Below, piece by piece: positions 42,370 to 51,141 of a stretch of 64,000 nucleotides of DNA. The stretch spans positions 57,011-121,010 of the forward strand of contig UCKU01000015.1 of NCBI GenBank assembly GCA_900473185.1. The letters are read 5' to 3'. A program made the position numbers and the translations under genes. The notes below the pieces were generated by a model. That model had not been told where the DNA came from, ran no database searches, and saw only the letters and a program-made list of their open reading frames with translations. This DNA is from Hyphomicrobiales bacterium. GTDB lineage: Bacteria; Pseudomonadota; Alphaproteobacteria; Rhizobiales; Rhizobiaceae. The number at the start of each line of letters is the position of its first letter. The first letter of the stretch is position 1.

Positions 42370-43098
42370 TCAGCCCCGCAAATTGCCGTACCGGACCGAA
42401 TAGATCCTGTCACGCCCGAGCAGATGAGCGATCAGCGACGCCTTGTCGAAGAGGTCCTTCATGGCCTTGTGGCCGAGGTCGATACCACCGCTCATGACGC
42501 CGAAGGCGGGCATCAGCAAGCGGGCGCCGTCCGTGGCGAAGCAGGGACGACGAACGGATTTTTCGCGACGGCGGACGGTAGCTGCGGGATGCAGATGGCC
42601 GGCGATCTCGCCCTTCTGCAGACCGTCGCGTGGCTCGTGGCGGAAGGTCAGGCCGGCATAATAGAGCTCGTCGGAACAGGTGCCCGGCAGGTCGACCGTA
42701 CCGTCAGGGTCGTGATTGCCGTTGATCCAGATCCATTCGCGGCCGCGGGCCATTTCGACGATCAGCGTGCGGAAGGCATCCGGCAGATGCTCGGAGCCGG
42801 CGCGGTCGTGAAAATTGTCGCCAAGCGAAATGACGAGTTTCGGGTCGTAGCGGGAGATGACGGCGGCGAGCACAGTGAGCGTCGCCAGCGTATCGTAGGG
42901 CGGCAGCATCATGCCGCGGCGGGCAAAGGCCGCCCCTTTTTCCAGATGCAGATCGGAGACGACGAGAATGCCGGCATCCGGCAGATAGAGCGCGCCGAGC
43001 GGATCGCAGACGGCGGCAACACCGTGAATGGCGGTTTCGACGCCCGGTATTGCGGCAAGGCCAGTCATGTCGCGCGCGAGCGCAAGGCGGTTCATCAC
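42370..43098 (-). CDS. pdeM: Ligase-associated DNA damage response endonuclease PdeM
   Basis: A 242-residue metallophosphoesterase: SDLHLEKG (48-55), GDNFHD near 97, NGNHD near 126 and GHLHP near 166 are the metal-binding motifs. It matches PdeM, the nuclease of the ligase-associated repair cluster (ligase, exonuclease, Lhr-type helicase, PdeM). It follows the helicase gene by 19 bases and is surely co-transcribed. The ATP-dependent ligase and exonuclease of the system are not in this window. Confidence 0.9.
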   Translation of the reverse strand: MMNRLALARDMTGLAAIPGVETAIHGVAAVCDPLGALYLPDAGILVVSDLHLEKGAAFARRGMMLPPYDTLATLTVLAAVISRYDPKLVISLGDNFHDRAGSEHLPDAFRTLIVEMARGREWIWINGNHDPDGTVDLPGTCSDELYYAGLTFRHEPRDGLQKGEIAGHLHPAATVRRREKSVRRPCFATDGARLLMPAFGVMSGGIDLGHKAMKDLFDKASLIAHLLGRDRIYSVRYGNLRG

Positions 43099-43117
43099 TC
43101 TCGTATTCCCAATAAAT

Positions 43118-45628
43118 TCAGGCCATAGCCTCGGCGATCAGATCGTCGGCGGCTTCGGCAAGCAGCGCATCGTGGGCCTGGCCCGGCACCGATTCCTTGC
43201 CGATTTCCAGCATGACCGGCACGGCGAGCGGCGAAATATGATCCAGCGCCCGATGGGTGATGTGGCCCTTGATTCGTCTCAGCATATCGCCAAGCCGGGA
43301 AATATCCAAAAGGCCGGTCGCCGCATCCTGTCGCGTCGCCTGCAGCAGGATGTGGTCGGGCTCATGGGTTCGGAGCACATCATAGATCAGGTCGGCGGAG
43401 ACGGTGATCTGCCGGCCGGTCTTTTCCTTTCCCGGATGGCGCCGCTCGATCAAGCCTGCGATCACGGCACAATTGCGGAAGGTGCGCTTCAGAAGGAAGG
43501 ATTCATTCAGCCAGGATTCCAGATCATCGCCCAGCATGTCCTCATCGAAGAGATCAGAAAGACTGAGGCGGCCGTTGGCGATCATCAGACCGAGATCTTC
43601 AAGCCCCCATATGGCGAGAGAATAGTCTGTGGCGACAAAACCGAGGGGTTTTGCGCCTGTCCTGTCCAGACGGCGGGTAAGCAGCATGCCGAGGGTCTGG
43701 TGTGCGAGCCGCCCTTCGAAGGGATAGATGACCATGTAACCGCGGCTGCCGCGCGGGAAGGTCTCGATCAACAGCTCGTCGCGTTTCGGCAGGAGAGATT
43801 TTTCTTTCTGCAGCGAGAGCCAGTCTCGCACCTGATCCGGCAGGCGGTGCCAGCGATCGGGATCGTCGAGCATCGAGCGGACCTGATCGGCGAGATAGGT
43901 CGAGAGCGGAAACTTGCCGCCGGCATAGGAGGGGATTTTCGGATCGAAGGAATAGGCTTGGCTCACCATCGCCTCGTTTTCCCGGATGCCTTCGAAGCGG
44001 AGCACCTTGCCGGAGAAGATGAACGTATCGCCGGGGGCGAGCTGTTCGAGGAAATATTCCTCGACCTTGCCGAGCACGGCACCCGGACGGCCGAGCCTGC
44101 CGCCCTCGCCGCGTTTGGCCATGCGGATGTTCAGCATCGGATCCTCGACAATGGTGCCGAGGTTCAGGCGATATTGCTGTGCCACCTGCGGATTGGAGAC
44201 GCGCCAGCGGCCTTCCTTGGTCTTGCGGATGCGGGCATAACGCTCATAGGTGCGCAGAGCGTAACCACCGGTCGCGACGAAATCGACGACACGCTCGAAT
44301 GTCTCCCAGGCAAGATCGGCATAAGGCGAGGCGCTGGTGATCTCATCATAGAGTTCCAGCATGTTGAAGGGTTCGGCACAGGCCATGCCGAGCACGTGCT
44401 GGGCAAGCACATCGAGCCCACCGCGCCCGACGGGCGGCGTATCCTGCGCACCGATGTAATTCGCATCGAGCGCTGCCTGGCACTCCATGACCTCGAAGCG
44501 ATTGGCGGGGACGAGGATTGCCTTCGACGGCTCGTCCATGCGGTGATTGGCGCGACCGATGCGCTGAGCAAGACGCGAAGCACCTTTCGGCGCGCCGACA
44601 TGAATGACCAGATCGACATCACCCCAGTCTATGCCAAGGTCGAGGGTCGATGTGGCGACGACGGCCCGCAGCCGGTTGGCGGCCATGGCGGCTTCGACCT
44701 TGCGGCGCTGGGCGACATCCAGCGAACCATGATGGAGCGCGATCGGCAGGTTTTCCTCGTTGACCGTCCAGAGCTCCTGAAAGAGCATTTCGGCCTGCGA
44801 GCGGGTATTGACGAAGAGCAGCGTCGTCTGGTGGTCGATCAGCTGCCGGTAGACATCCGGGATCGCATATTTGGCGGCATGGCCAGACCAGGGGATGCGC
44901 TCCTCGGTATCGAGAATGGAGATATTGGGCTTGGCGCCGCCTTCGACGAGTACGAGGCCGGCATGGTTTTCCCTGCCCTCCTGCTGCGCCACCAGCCATT
45001 TCTGCAGATCCAGGGGCTCGGCCACGGTGGCGGAGAGGCCGATGGTCTTCAGATTGGGCGCAAGCCGGCGCAGCCGAGCAAGGCCGAGCGAGAGCATATG
45101 GCCGCGCTTCGAGGTGACGAGCGAATGCAGCTCGTCGAAGATGACATATTTCAAATCCTTGAAGAAGCGTTCGGCTTCCCGGTTTGCGAGCAGCAGCGCA
45201 ACCTGTTCCGGCGTCGTCAGCAATATGTCGGGCGGGTTGAGCTTCTGGCGCTGGCGCTTGGCGTTCGGCGTGTCACCGGTGCGGTTCTCGATCGAGATCG
45301 GCAAGCCCATCTCGGTGACGGGCTTCATGAGATTACGCTCGATATCAACGGCCAGCGCCTTCAGCGGTGAAACGTAGAGCGTGTGGATGCCGGTGAAGGC
45401 CGAGCCGGGCGGGATCTTGCCGCGGCGCGTGAGGTCGGTCAGCGACGGCAGAAAGCCGGCGAGCGTCTTGCCGGCGCCGGTTGGCGCAATGAGCAGCGTG
45501 CTCTCGCCGGCCTCAGTGCGGGCCAGCAATTCAAGCTGGTGGGCGCGCGGGCGCCAGCCCTTTTCCGCAAACCAGCGGAGGAAGGGTGTAGGCAAGGCAA
45601 GGCTGGTTTCGGCATCGATCTGATCCAC
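43118..45628 (-). CDS. Ligase-associated DEXH-box helicase (Lhr-like)
   Basis: An 836-residue superfamily 2 helicase. Walker A APTGAGKT lies near residue 48 of the chosen start, DELHS is the DEXH box, and VATSTLDLGIDWGDVDLV and QRIGRANHR are motifs V-VI, followed by a long C-terminal domain of the Lhr type. It matches the helicase of the ligase-associated DNA damage response. The GTG at 45628 gives a normal N-terminus; the start at 45760 would overlap the divergent rrf2 gene. First gene of the pair with pdeM. Confidence 0.93.
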   Translation of the reverse strand: MDQIDAETSLALPTPFLRWFAEKGWRPRAHQLELLARTEAGESTLLIAPTGAGKTLAGFLPSLTDLTRRGKIPPGSAFTGIHTLYVSPLKALAVDIERNLMKPVTEMGLPISIENRTGDTPNAKRQRQKLNPPDILLTTPEQVALLLANREAERFFKDLKYVIFDELHSLVTSKRGHMLSLGLARLRRLAPNLKTIGLSATVAEPLDLQKWLVAQQEGRENHAGLVLVEGGAKPNISILDTEERIPWSGHAAKYAIPDVYRQLIDHQTTLLFVNTRSQAEMLFQELWTVNEENLPIALHHGSLDVAQRRKVEAAMAANRLRAVVATSTLDLGIDWGDVDLVIHVGAPKGASRLAQRIGRANHRMDEPSKAILVPANRFEVMECQAALDANYIGAQDTPPVGRGGLDVLAQHVLGMACAEPFNMLELYDEITSASPYADLAWETFERVVDFVATGGYALRTYERYARIRKTKEGRWRVSNPQVAQQYRLNLGTIVEDPMLNIRMAKRGEGGRLGRPGAVLGKVEEYFLEQLAPGDTFIFSGKVLRFEGIRENEAMVSQAYSFDPKIPSYAGGKFPLSTYLADQVRSMLDDPDRWHRLPDQVRDWLSLQKEKSLLPKRDELLIETFPRGSRGYMVIYPFEGRLAHQTLGMLLTRRLDRTGAKPLGFVATDYSLAIWGLEDLGLMIANGRLSLSDLFDEDMLGDDLESWLNESFLLKRTFRNCAVIAGLIERRHPGKEKTGRQITVSADLIYDVLRTHEPDHILLQATRQDAATGLLDISRLGDMLRRIKGHITHRALDHISPLAVPVMLEIGKESVPGQAHDALLAEAADDLIAEAMA

Positions 45629-45683
45629 GGGGCAAATGTAGTTCAAACGCGGACGAATAGAAGCGGTATTGACTCCTCCGCAT

Positions 45684-45710
45684 AATCGTGGATAAATAAT
45701 ATCCATGATT
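45684..45710 (+). promoter_or_regulatory. Inverted-repeat operator of the Rrf2 gene
   Basis: AATCGTGGATA (45684-45694) and TATCCATGATT (45700-45710), 10 of 11 pairs matched, spacer AATAA. It ends 14 bases before the GTG start of the Rrf2 gene and covers the likely -10 region, fitting autorepression. It is also close to the helicase promoter. Confidence 0.6.
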
Positions 45711-45724
45711 AAAGGAGATCGGCC

Positions 45725-46225
45725 GTGAAGCTTGGTGACGGCGTCGAACAGAGCATTCATTGCACGGCGGTACTATCGGGGCTTTCGGCGGGCGGCGTGC
45801 TATCGGCCGCAGCCCTCGCCGAATATCACGGCGTATCGACGAGCTATCTGCTGAAGCACCTGCAGGCGCTTTCGGGAGCCGGAATTCTGGAGACAGTGCC
45901 GGGGCCGAAGGGCGGTTACCGGCTGGCGAAGAAGCCGGAAGACATTTCGCTGCTCGATATCGTGCTTGCGGTCGAAGGACCGGCGCCTGCCTTCCGATGC
46001 GCCGAGATCCGCCAGCGCGGACCGAATCCGCTGCCGCAGCGCTATTTCACCAAACCCTGCCAGGTCACGGCGGCAATGCTCAGAGCCGAGCGCGCCTATC
46101 GCGCCGAACTCGCGAGCACCAGCATCGCCGACATTCTGTCCGAACTTTCCGCAGACGATGACGGCGGGATCGCCGCCAGAGGCTGCGCCTTCATGGACAT
46201 GCATGAAAGAAAAGTGGCTCGCTGA
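45725..46225 (+). CDS. Rrf2 family transcriptional regulator
   Basis: A 166-residue Rrf2-type winged-helix regulator: VSTSYLLKHLQALSGAGILE as recognition helix region (about 37-56) and GPKGGYRLAKKP as the wing. The three-cysteine Fe-S cluster pattern of IscR/NsrR is not seen (the few Cys are scattered), so it may sense by cysteine oxidation or a ligand. The start is GTG at 45725 with AAAGGAG upstream. It is followed by an AhpD-type gene, a likely target. Confidence 0.88.
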   Translation: MKLGDGVEQSIHCTAVLSGLSAGGVLSAAALAEYHGVSTSYLLKHLQALSGAGILETVPGPKGGYRLAKKPEDISLLDIVLAVEGPAPAFRCAEIRQRGPNPLPQRYFTKPCQVTAAMLRAERAYRAELASTSIADILSELSADDDGGIAARGCAFMDMHERKVAR

Positions 46226-46261
46226 GCCCCTGACACAAAACCCAACCCAAGGAGAAATACC

Positions 46262-46723
46262 ATGCAAGCACGTTTCAACTTCGGCAAAGCCGCTCCGGAT
46301 GCCTATAAGGCTGTCGTCGCTCTGGAGCAGTATGTGCAGGAATCCGGACTGGATAAGCGCTTCATTCACCTGATCAAGCTTCGTGCATCGCAGATCAATG
46401 GCTGCGCCTATTGCGTCGACATGCACGTGAAGGAAGCGCGCCATCACGGGCTTTCCGAACAGTGGATCAACCTGCTGTGCGTATGGCGGGAATCGCCGGT
46501 CTACGACGCCCGTGAACGCGCGCTGCTCGGCTGGGTCGATGCGGTGACGAAGATTGCTGAGACCGGTGCGCCGGATGCCGATTACGAAGCCCTGAAGGCG
46601 CATTTCTCCGAAGAGGAAATGACCAAGATCACGGTTGCGATCGGCACGATCAATATCTGGAACCGGCTTGCCGTCGGCTTCCGCAGCCAGCATCCGATCG
46701 ATGCGCCACAGAAGGCAGCCTGA
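46262..46723 (+). CDS. Carboxymuconolactone decarboxylase / AhpD-like protein
   Basis: A 153-residue helical AhpD-fold protein. The redox motif CAYC lies at 48-51 within LRASQINGCAYCVDMH, followed by a conserved HVKEAR segment, as in alkylhydroperoxidase AhpD-like proteins. It probably reduces peroxides or quinone-like compounds in the cytoplasm. It is 36 bases after the Rrf2 gene, which likely controls it. The 10-bp hairpin at 46758 ends the transcript. Confidence 0.9.
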   Translation: MQARFNFGKAAPDAYKAVVALEQYVQESGLDKRFIHLIKLRASQINGCAYCVDMHVKEARHHGLSEQWINLLCVWRESPVYDARERALLGWVDAVTKIAETGAPDADYEALKAHFSEEEMTKITVAIGTINIWNRLAVGFRSQHPIDAPQKAA

Positions 46724-46757
46724 TACCTCTTTGCTGACAAGGGGCTTTGTCCCGGTG

Positions 46758-46781
46758 ACCGACCCGAGAGATCGGGTCGGT
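46758..46781. terminator. Bidirectional terminator
   Basis: ACCGACCCGA and TCGGGTCGGT form a perfect 10-bp stem with a GAGA loop between the converging AhpD-like gene and the small minus-strand gene. It is followed by TGAATAATT on the plus strand. Confidence 0.65.
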
Positions 46782-46789
46782 TGAATAAT

Positions 46790-46960
46790 TCATCGTCTGT
46801 GGTGCGTATCGGACCTCACGGCAACGGCTTCAGGCAATTTGCCCGAGAGGTCCATGCTGTTGAATATGTCGCGAACGACCTTGGCGATTTCCTTTGCGGA
46901 AGAGCCTTTGGCGTATTCTTCCTGCATGCGGCGTCTGACAAGCTTTTCCAGATCTGACAT
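46790..46960 (-). CDS. Small 56-residue protein, unknown function
   Basis: A short open frame reading MSDLEKLVRRRMQ to a TGA. The product is charged and looks helical in its first 36 residues (two helices joined at a GSSAKE turn), ending in a disordered basic tail. AGGTGA lies 5 bases before the ATG. A 10-bp hairpin terminator is placed right after its stop codon. These together make it a probable real gene; a small regulatory or binding protein is possible. No family is recognised. Confidence 0.6.
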   Translation of the reverse strand: MSDLEKLVRRRMQEEYAKGSSAKEIAKVVRDIFNSMDLSGKLPEAVAVRSDTHHRR

Positions 46961-47065
46961 AGCTCACCTCATCATATCCGGCGCGAGGAGAAGTGTCGCG
47001 CCAGGACCGATCACGGGCAAGTTACGTTTTGTTTAGAATGGCTTACCGATTTGTAACGTTGAGTC

Positions 47066-47090
47066 TTTCCTGGTCAGATTGACCAGGAAA
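47066..47090 (-). terminator. Terminator downstream of yitT-like gene
   Basis: TTTCCTGGTCA and TGACCAGGAAA, a perfect 11-bp stem with a 3-base loop, 3 bases past the minus-strand stop codon of the YitT gene. The stem itself ends in A/T pairs giving a short T run. Confidence 0.75.
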
Positions 47091-47093
47091 ACT

Positions 47094-47729
47094 CTAGAGA
47101 GCGATGTAGCGGTCGGCCCTGTGATTGATCACGACGAACAGATTGAGCACGACGGCACCGAGCACGGAATAGAAGACGACCGACGGCGTGGTGACGAAGA
47201 AGGCGGCAGCCAGAACGCACATGTCGATGGCGAGCTGCACGAGGCCGGCGCGGATGCCGAAACGCTCCTGCATGTAGATGCCGAGAATGCCGACGCCACC
47301 GAGGCTGGCGCGATGGCGATAGAGCGCCAGAAGGCCGTAGCCAAGCAGCAGACCACCAAGGAGAGCGGCCCAGGCCGGATGAATGGTGGCGATCTCCATG
47401 ACCTTCGGCTGCAGGCTTGTGAGCATTGAGGTCAGGCCGATGGCTATGAAGGTCTTGATCGTGAAGGCCGTGCCGAGGCGCTTCCAGGAGAGATAGAAGA
47501 AGGGCAGGTTCAACAGGAAGAAGGCGAGGCCGAAATTCACGCCGAAAGCGTAGTGCAGCAGGAAGGCAATGCCGGCGGTGCTGCCGGTGAGAAGCCCGGC
47601 GCTGGCGAGCACATAAAGGCCGAGCGCAGACACGAGGCTGCCGGAAAATATGCCCTGCACATCCTCGACCGGCGTGTGGCGCGTCGCAGTGGTGTTCCAG
47701 AAGCCGAGGGCACTGATGAGCTGGCTCAT
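47094..47729 (-). CDS. YitT family membrane protein
   Basis: A 211-residue integral membrane protein with about five to six helices, e.g. LVSALGLYVLASAGLLTG and the conserved GSTAGIAFLLHYAFG. It matches the YitT family (DUF161-type), whose function is unknown although transport is often suggested. C-terminal HRASLGGVGILGIY is the typical cytoplasmic loop. It is monocistronic with its own terminator. Confidence 0.85.
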   Translation of the reverse strand: MSQLISALGFWNTTATRHTPVEDVQGIFSGSLVSALGLYVLASAGLLTGSTAGIAFLLHYAFGVNFGLAFFLLNLPFFYLSWKRLGTAFTIKTFIAIGLTSMLTSLQPKVMEIATIHPAWAALLGGLLLGYGLLALYRHRASLGGVGILGIYMQERFGIRAGLVQLAIDMCVLAAAFFVTTPSVVFYSVLGAVVLNLFVVINHRADRYIAL

Positions 47730-47924
47730 GACGCGATCTCCGATAGCGGCTGCTCCGGGCCGGCCGGAGGAAGAGAAAATGTAAGGTGGATGCAGTGCGT
47801 GCCGCGCTTTGGGGGGGCGCGTCGCTTCTCGCGGAATGGCCGGATTATCAGGCCTTACAAGGTTGCACGCAAGCGAAATACGTAAGCAATGCTGACCTAT
47901 TTTAAAATCGCAAGAAATATGCGT

Positions 47925-48857
47925 TCAGGCAGCCTTGCGCGTAAGGAACAGAATGCCGGAAACCGGTTTACCGCCATCTTTGCGAATGGTGGTTTTGACG
48001 ATGTCGAGGATTTCGAGACCGCGCGCCGCTGCAAGCCCTTCGACATAGGTTTGCGAGTGGGCATAACGCAGTGACGGGGCCAGGCTGAAGCCATCGCCTT
48101 CGCCGCCATCCTCGACCGAAAAGACAAAATCGGCGCCCGCCACGGCGAGGTCGTCGACGATCGCAAAGATGCTTTCCAGATTGCCGAGATACATCAGCAC
48201 ATCGGCGGCGGTGACGAGATCGGCGCGGTGCCGCCCGCCATCGGCAAAGAGACCGGAGGCTTCGGGCGCCAACGACAGGTCTGCCTGGGCGAGATGGTCG
48301 TAGATATGCTTTTCGGCAGCCTTCGCCAGCATGTTCTGCGACAGGTCGAAGCCTTCGAGTTCTGTGACCTGGGCGCGGATTTCAGGGCCGAGCAGGCCCG
48401 TACCGCAGCCGAGATCGACGGCACGCCGATAGTGCCTTCCAGTCGATGCGACGAGCGCCGCAAGTTTCTGCGGAACGGAATAGTCCAGCTTCTCGACGAG
48501 CGAAGTCTCGAAACGATCGGCATAATCGTCGAAGAGACGCTCGACATAGCGGCTTGGCGGCTGGGCTGGCATCTCTGTGTCGCCGAGCAAGGCGAGTTTC
48601 AGGCCTGCGCCGAAAATGTCCTCAGGGTCGAGTTCCAACGTGCGGCGATAGGCTTCGACGGCAGTATCCGCACTGCCCGCCTTCTCGCGATAGGTGGCGA
48701 GGCGATACCAGCCTGCCGCCCAGGCGGGCGCGAGTTCCAGCGCCTGTTCCATCAGCTCGGCCGCCGCTTCCGCATCGCCGCCCTCGGCGAGCATCTTCGC
48801 GTAATCGGCACGGCGGTCGGCGATGACATCTCCGGAGGAAAGCTGGCTTGGCTGCAT
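47925..48857 (-). CDS. TPR-containing SAM-dependent methyltransferase
   Basis: A 310-residue protein: an N-terminal pair of TPR repeats (about 15-90, e.g. AAELMEQALELAPAWA and AVEAYRRTLELDPED), then a class I methyltransferase domain with the SAM motif VDLGCGTGLLGPEI near 150. Such TPR-methyltransferase fusions are common in Rhizobiales; the substrate is unknown. The ATG at 48857 has AAGGG upstream; a longer frame from 48908 is less likely. Confidence 0.87.
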   Translation of the reverse strand: MQPSQLSSGDVIADRRADYAKMLAEGGDAEAAAELMEQALELAPAWAAGWYRLATYREKAGSADTAVEAYRRTLELDPEDIFGAGLKLALLGDTEMPAQPPSRYVERLFDDYADRFETSLVEKLDYSVPQKLAALVASTGRHYRRAVDLGCGTGLLGPEIRAQVTELEGFDLSQNMLAKAAEKHIYDHLAQADLSLAPEASGLFADGGRHRADLVTAADVLMYLGNLESIFAIVDDLAVAGADFVFSVEDGGEGDGFSLAPSLRYAHSQTYVEGLAAARGLEILDIVKTTIRKDGGKPVSGILFLTRKAA

Positions 48858-48997
48858 GATTGGACCCTTTGGCTGGCGGCATTTGGCTTCGGCCACAAAA
48901 AAACTCAAGTCCTATTTCAGAGGCGGTGCTGTCTTGGCGGAAAAGGCTTGCGGGCGAATCGCCGTGACCGTATCTCAAGGCAAACAGGAGATGGCGC

Positions 48998-49264
48998 ATG
49001 TCCGATCAGGTGAACAGGTTCCTCGGCGATTCCATTGGCCGTACGATCATCAAACTTTTGGTGGTGTCGCTGGTCGTCGGCTTCGTCATGGCCATCTTCG
49101 GGCTGACCCCCTGGGAACTTATCTACAACTTCCGTGATTTCGTGGTGCATCTCTGGCGGCAGGGCTTCTCTGCGCTCGGCCGCGTCGGCGACTATCTGAT
49201 CCTGGGGGCGACCATCGTCATCCCGATCTTCATCATCATCCGTCTTTTCAGCTATCGTAAATAA
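48998..49264 (+). CDS. DUF6460 domain-containing membrane protein
   Basis: An 88-residue protein with two membrane helices (LLVVSLVVGFVMAIFG and YLILGATIVIPIFIII) flanking a short loop with the WELIYNF segment. It matches DUF6460, small alphaproteobacterial membrane proteins without known function. One base separates it from the CAP gene, indicating co-transcription. Confidence 0.8.
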   Translation: MSDQVNRFLGDSIGRTIIKLLVVSLVVGFVMAIFGLTPWELIYNFRDFVVHLWRQGFSALGRVGDYLILGATIVIPIFIIIRLFSYRK

Positions 49265-49265
49265 C

Positions 49266-49763
49266 ATGAGCTCAATCATCCTTTCGCGCCGCGGTCTGCT
49301 GCAGCTTTCGGGCCTCGCACTGGTGGCCGGCATTGCCGGCTGCACGACGACCCCGAAAATGGCGAGCACGCCATCCGATGCCACGGACCAGACGGCTTCT
49401 GCATTGCCGCTCGTCAACCAGCTTCGCGCCAAGAACGGTCTGCCGCCGCTCAGCGTCGATCCGCATGCCAGTGCCGCCGCGATCTTCCAGGCCAAGCGCA
49501 TGGCAAGTGCTGGCAGGATGAAGCATCTGATGGGCATGACGGACAGTTTCGGCGCCCGCGTCAAGGCGAGCGGCGTTGCCCTGCCGGCCGCCGAAAACAT
49601 CGCTTCGGGCCAGCAGAGCGTCGATGCGGTCGTCACGGCCTGGATCAACTCTCCCCACCATCTGGAAAATATGCTCGGGCGCTATAGCGGTCTTGGCGTT
49701 GCCGTTGCACATAATACGTCTTCGAAGAATCTGCCCTATTGGGCAATGGTGCTTTCCAGTTGA
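49266..49763 (+). CDS. CAP/SCP domain lipoprotein
   Basis: A 165-residue protein: a twin-arginine-like signal with lipobox (SRRGLLQLSGLALVAGIAGC, Cys at 26) then a CAP (SCP/PR-1-like) domain from about 45, with HLMGMTDSFGARV, AAENIASGQ and AWINSPHHLENML. CAP proteins are extracytoplasmic, of varied and often unknown role. The two-Arg signal suggests Tat export with lipid attachment. It is co-transcribed with DUF6460 and MATE genes. Confidence 0.87.
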   Translation: MSSIILSRRGLLQLSGLALVAGIAGCTTTPKMASTPSDATDQTASALPLVNQLRAKNGLPPLSVDPHASAAAIFQAKRMASAGRMKHLMGMTDSFGARVKASGVALPAAENIASGQQSVDAVVTAWINSPHHLENMLGRYSGLGVAVAHNTSSKNLPYWAMVLSS

Positions 49764-49794
49764 GGCGAACCCGCCTCTTTCCCAAGAGGCGGAT

Positions 49795-51141
49795 ATGGAT
49801 ACCGGCAGACCCAGAAACGCATTGGCATTCGACGTGACGCACCGGCTGGTGCTGTCGATCGCCATTCCGATGACGCTCGGCTTCATGACCACGCCGCTGC
49901 TCGGCATCACCAATACCGCCGTGGTCGGCCATATGGGCGATCCGGAAGCGCTGGCGGGGCTCGCCATCGGCGCCATGCTGTTCGACCTCATCATGGGCAG
50001 CTTCAATTTCCTGCGCGCCTCGACCACCGGCCTGACGGCACAGGCGCTCGGGCGGCGCGATGCGCATGAGCAACAGGCTGTCTTCTGGCGGGCGATCGTC
50101 TCGGCGCTCGGTTCCGGTCTCGTACTTCTGGTGCTGTCGCCGCTGTTGATTCTTGTTGGACTGAAGCTCATGGGGGCCGAGGGACGGATTGCCGAGGCGA
50201 CCAGCACCTATTTCTCGATCCGCATTCTCGCCGCGCCGGCGGCGCTTGCCAATTACGCCCTTCTCGGCTTCGTCCTCGGCCGCGGTCAGGGTCGGACAGG
50301 GCTGCTGCTGCAGGCGCTGATCAACGGCATCAACATCCTGCTTTCCATCTATCTCGGGCTTTCGCTCGACTGGGGCGTTTCAGGCGTCGCCTGGGGCACG
50401 ATGGCGGGTGAAACGGCAGGGGCGCTTGCCGGTCTTTTCATCGTGCTGCGCGGTTTCGATGGGGCGTATCGGCCAACCCGGATGGAAGTGTTTTCGCGGA
50501 GCAAGCTCGCCGAGCTGTTCGCGCTGAACCGCGACATCCTGATCCGCACCTTCGTGCTGATTGGCTCATTCGCGATCATGACCCGCATCGGCACCAGCTT
50601 CGGCGCCATAACACTGGCGGCCAACGCGGTGCTGATGAACTTCTTCCTCCTGTCGGGCTATTATCTCGACGGTCTTGCTAATGCCGCCGAGCAGATCACC
50701 GGCCGGGCGATCGGCGCGCAATACCGGCCGGCATTCGACCGCGGTTTGAGGCTCACGACGCTGTGGTCCTTCGGACTGGCGGCGATCATTTCCGCCTTCT
50801 TCTATTTCGCCGGCCCCTCTCTGATCTCCGGGCTGACCAGTTCGCCGGAGGTCCAGGCAGCGGCCGAAACCTATATGCCCTGGGCGGCGGTGACGGGGCT
50901 GACAGGTGCGCTTGCCTTCCTGATGGACGGCGTCTTCATCGGCGCGACATGGTCCGCCGACATGCGCAACCGGATGCTGATGTCCTTTGCAGGATATCTC
51001 GCGATGCTCGCCGTCTTCGTGCCGCTGTTCGGCAATCACGGCCTATGGCTCGCGATGAATGCCTTCCTGTTGTTTCGCGGTTTCTTCCTGGCGGTGCTGA
51101 TCAAGCCGCGGGCGGCTCAGACGTTCCGTGCCGCCCAGTAA
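49795..51141 (+). CDS. MATE family efflux transporter
   Basis: A 448-residue multidrug and toxin extrusion protein of 12 membrane helices, with the N-terminal PLLGITNTAVVGHMGDP segment (DinF-like branch) and repeated halves. It would export cationic or other compounds with Na or H coupling. The ATG at 49795 begins MDTGRPRNALAF. Its 3' end overlaps the convergent pyrD by 25 bases. Confidence 0.93.
   Translation: MDTGRPRNALAFDVTHRLVLSIAIPMTLGFMTTPLLGITNTAVVGHMGDPEALAGLAIGAMLFDLIMGSFNFLRASTTGLTAQALGRRDAHEQQAVFWRAIVSALGSGLVLLVLSPLLILVGLKLMGAEGRIAEATSTYFSIRILAAPAALANYALLGFVLGRGQGRTGLLLQALINGINILLSIYLGLSLDWGVSGVAWGTMAGETAGALAGLFIVLRGFDGAYRPTRMEVFSRSKLAELFALNRDILIRTFVLIGSFAIMTRIGTSFGAITLAANAVLMNFFLLSGYYLDGLANAAEQITGRAIGAQYRPAFDRGLRLTTLWSFGLAAIISAFFYFAGPSLISGLTSSPEVQAAAETYMPWAAVTGLTGALAFLMDGVFIGATWSADMRNRMLMSFAGYLAMLAVFVPLFGNHGLWLAMNAFLLFRGFFLAVLIKPRAAQTFRAAQ

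Noticed and set aside
43028..45370. 780-codon open frame antisense to the Lhr-like helicase
   Set aside because: No recognisable family; the helicase motifs on the opposite strand are intact.
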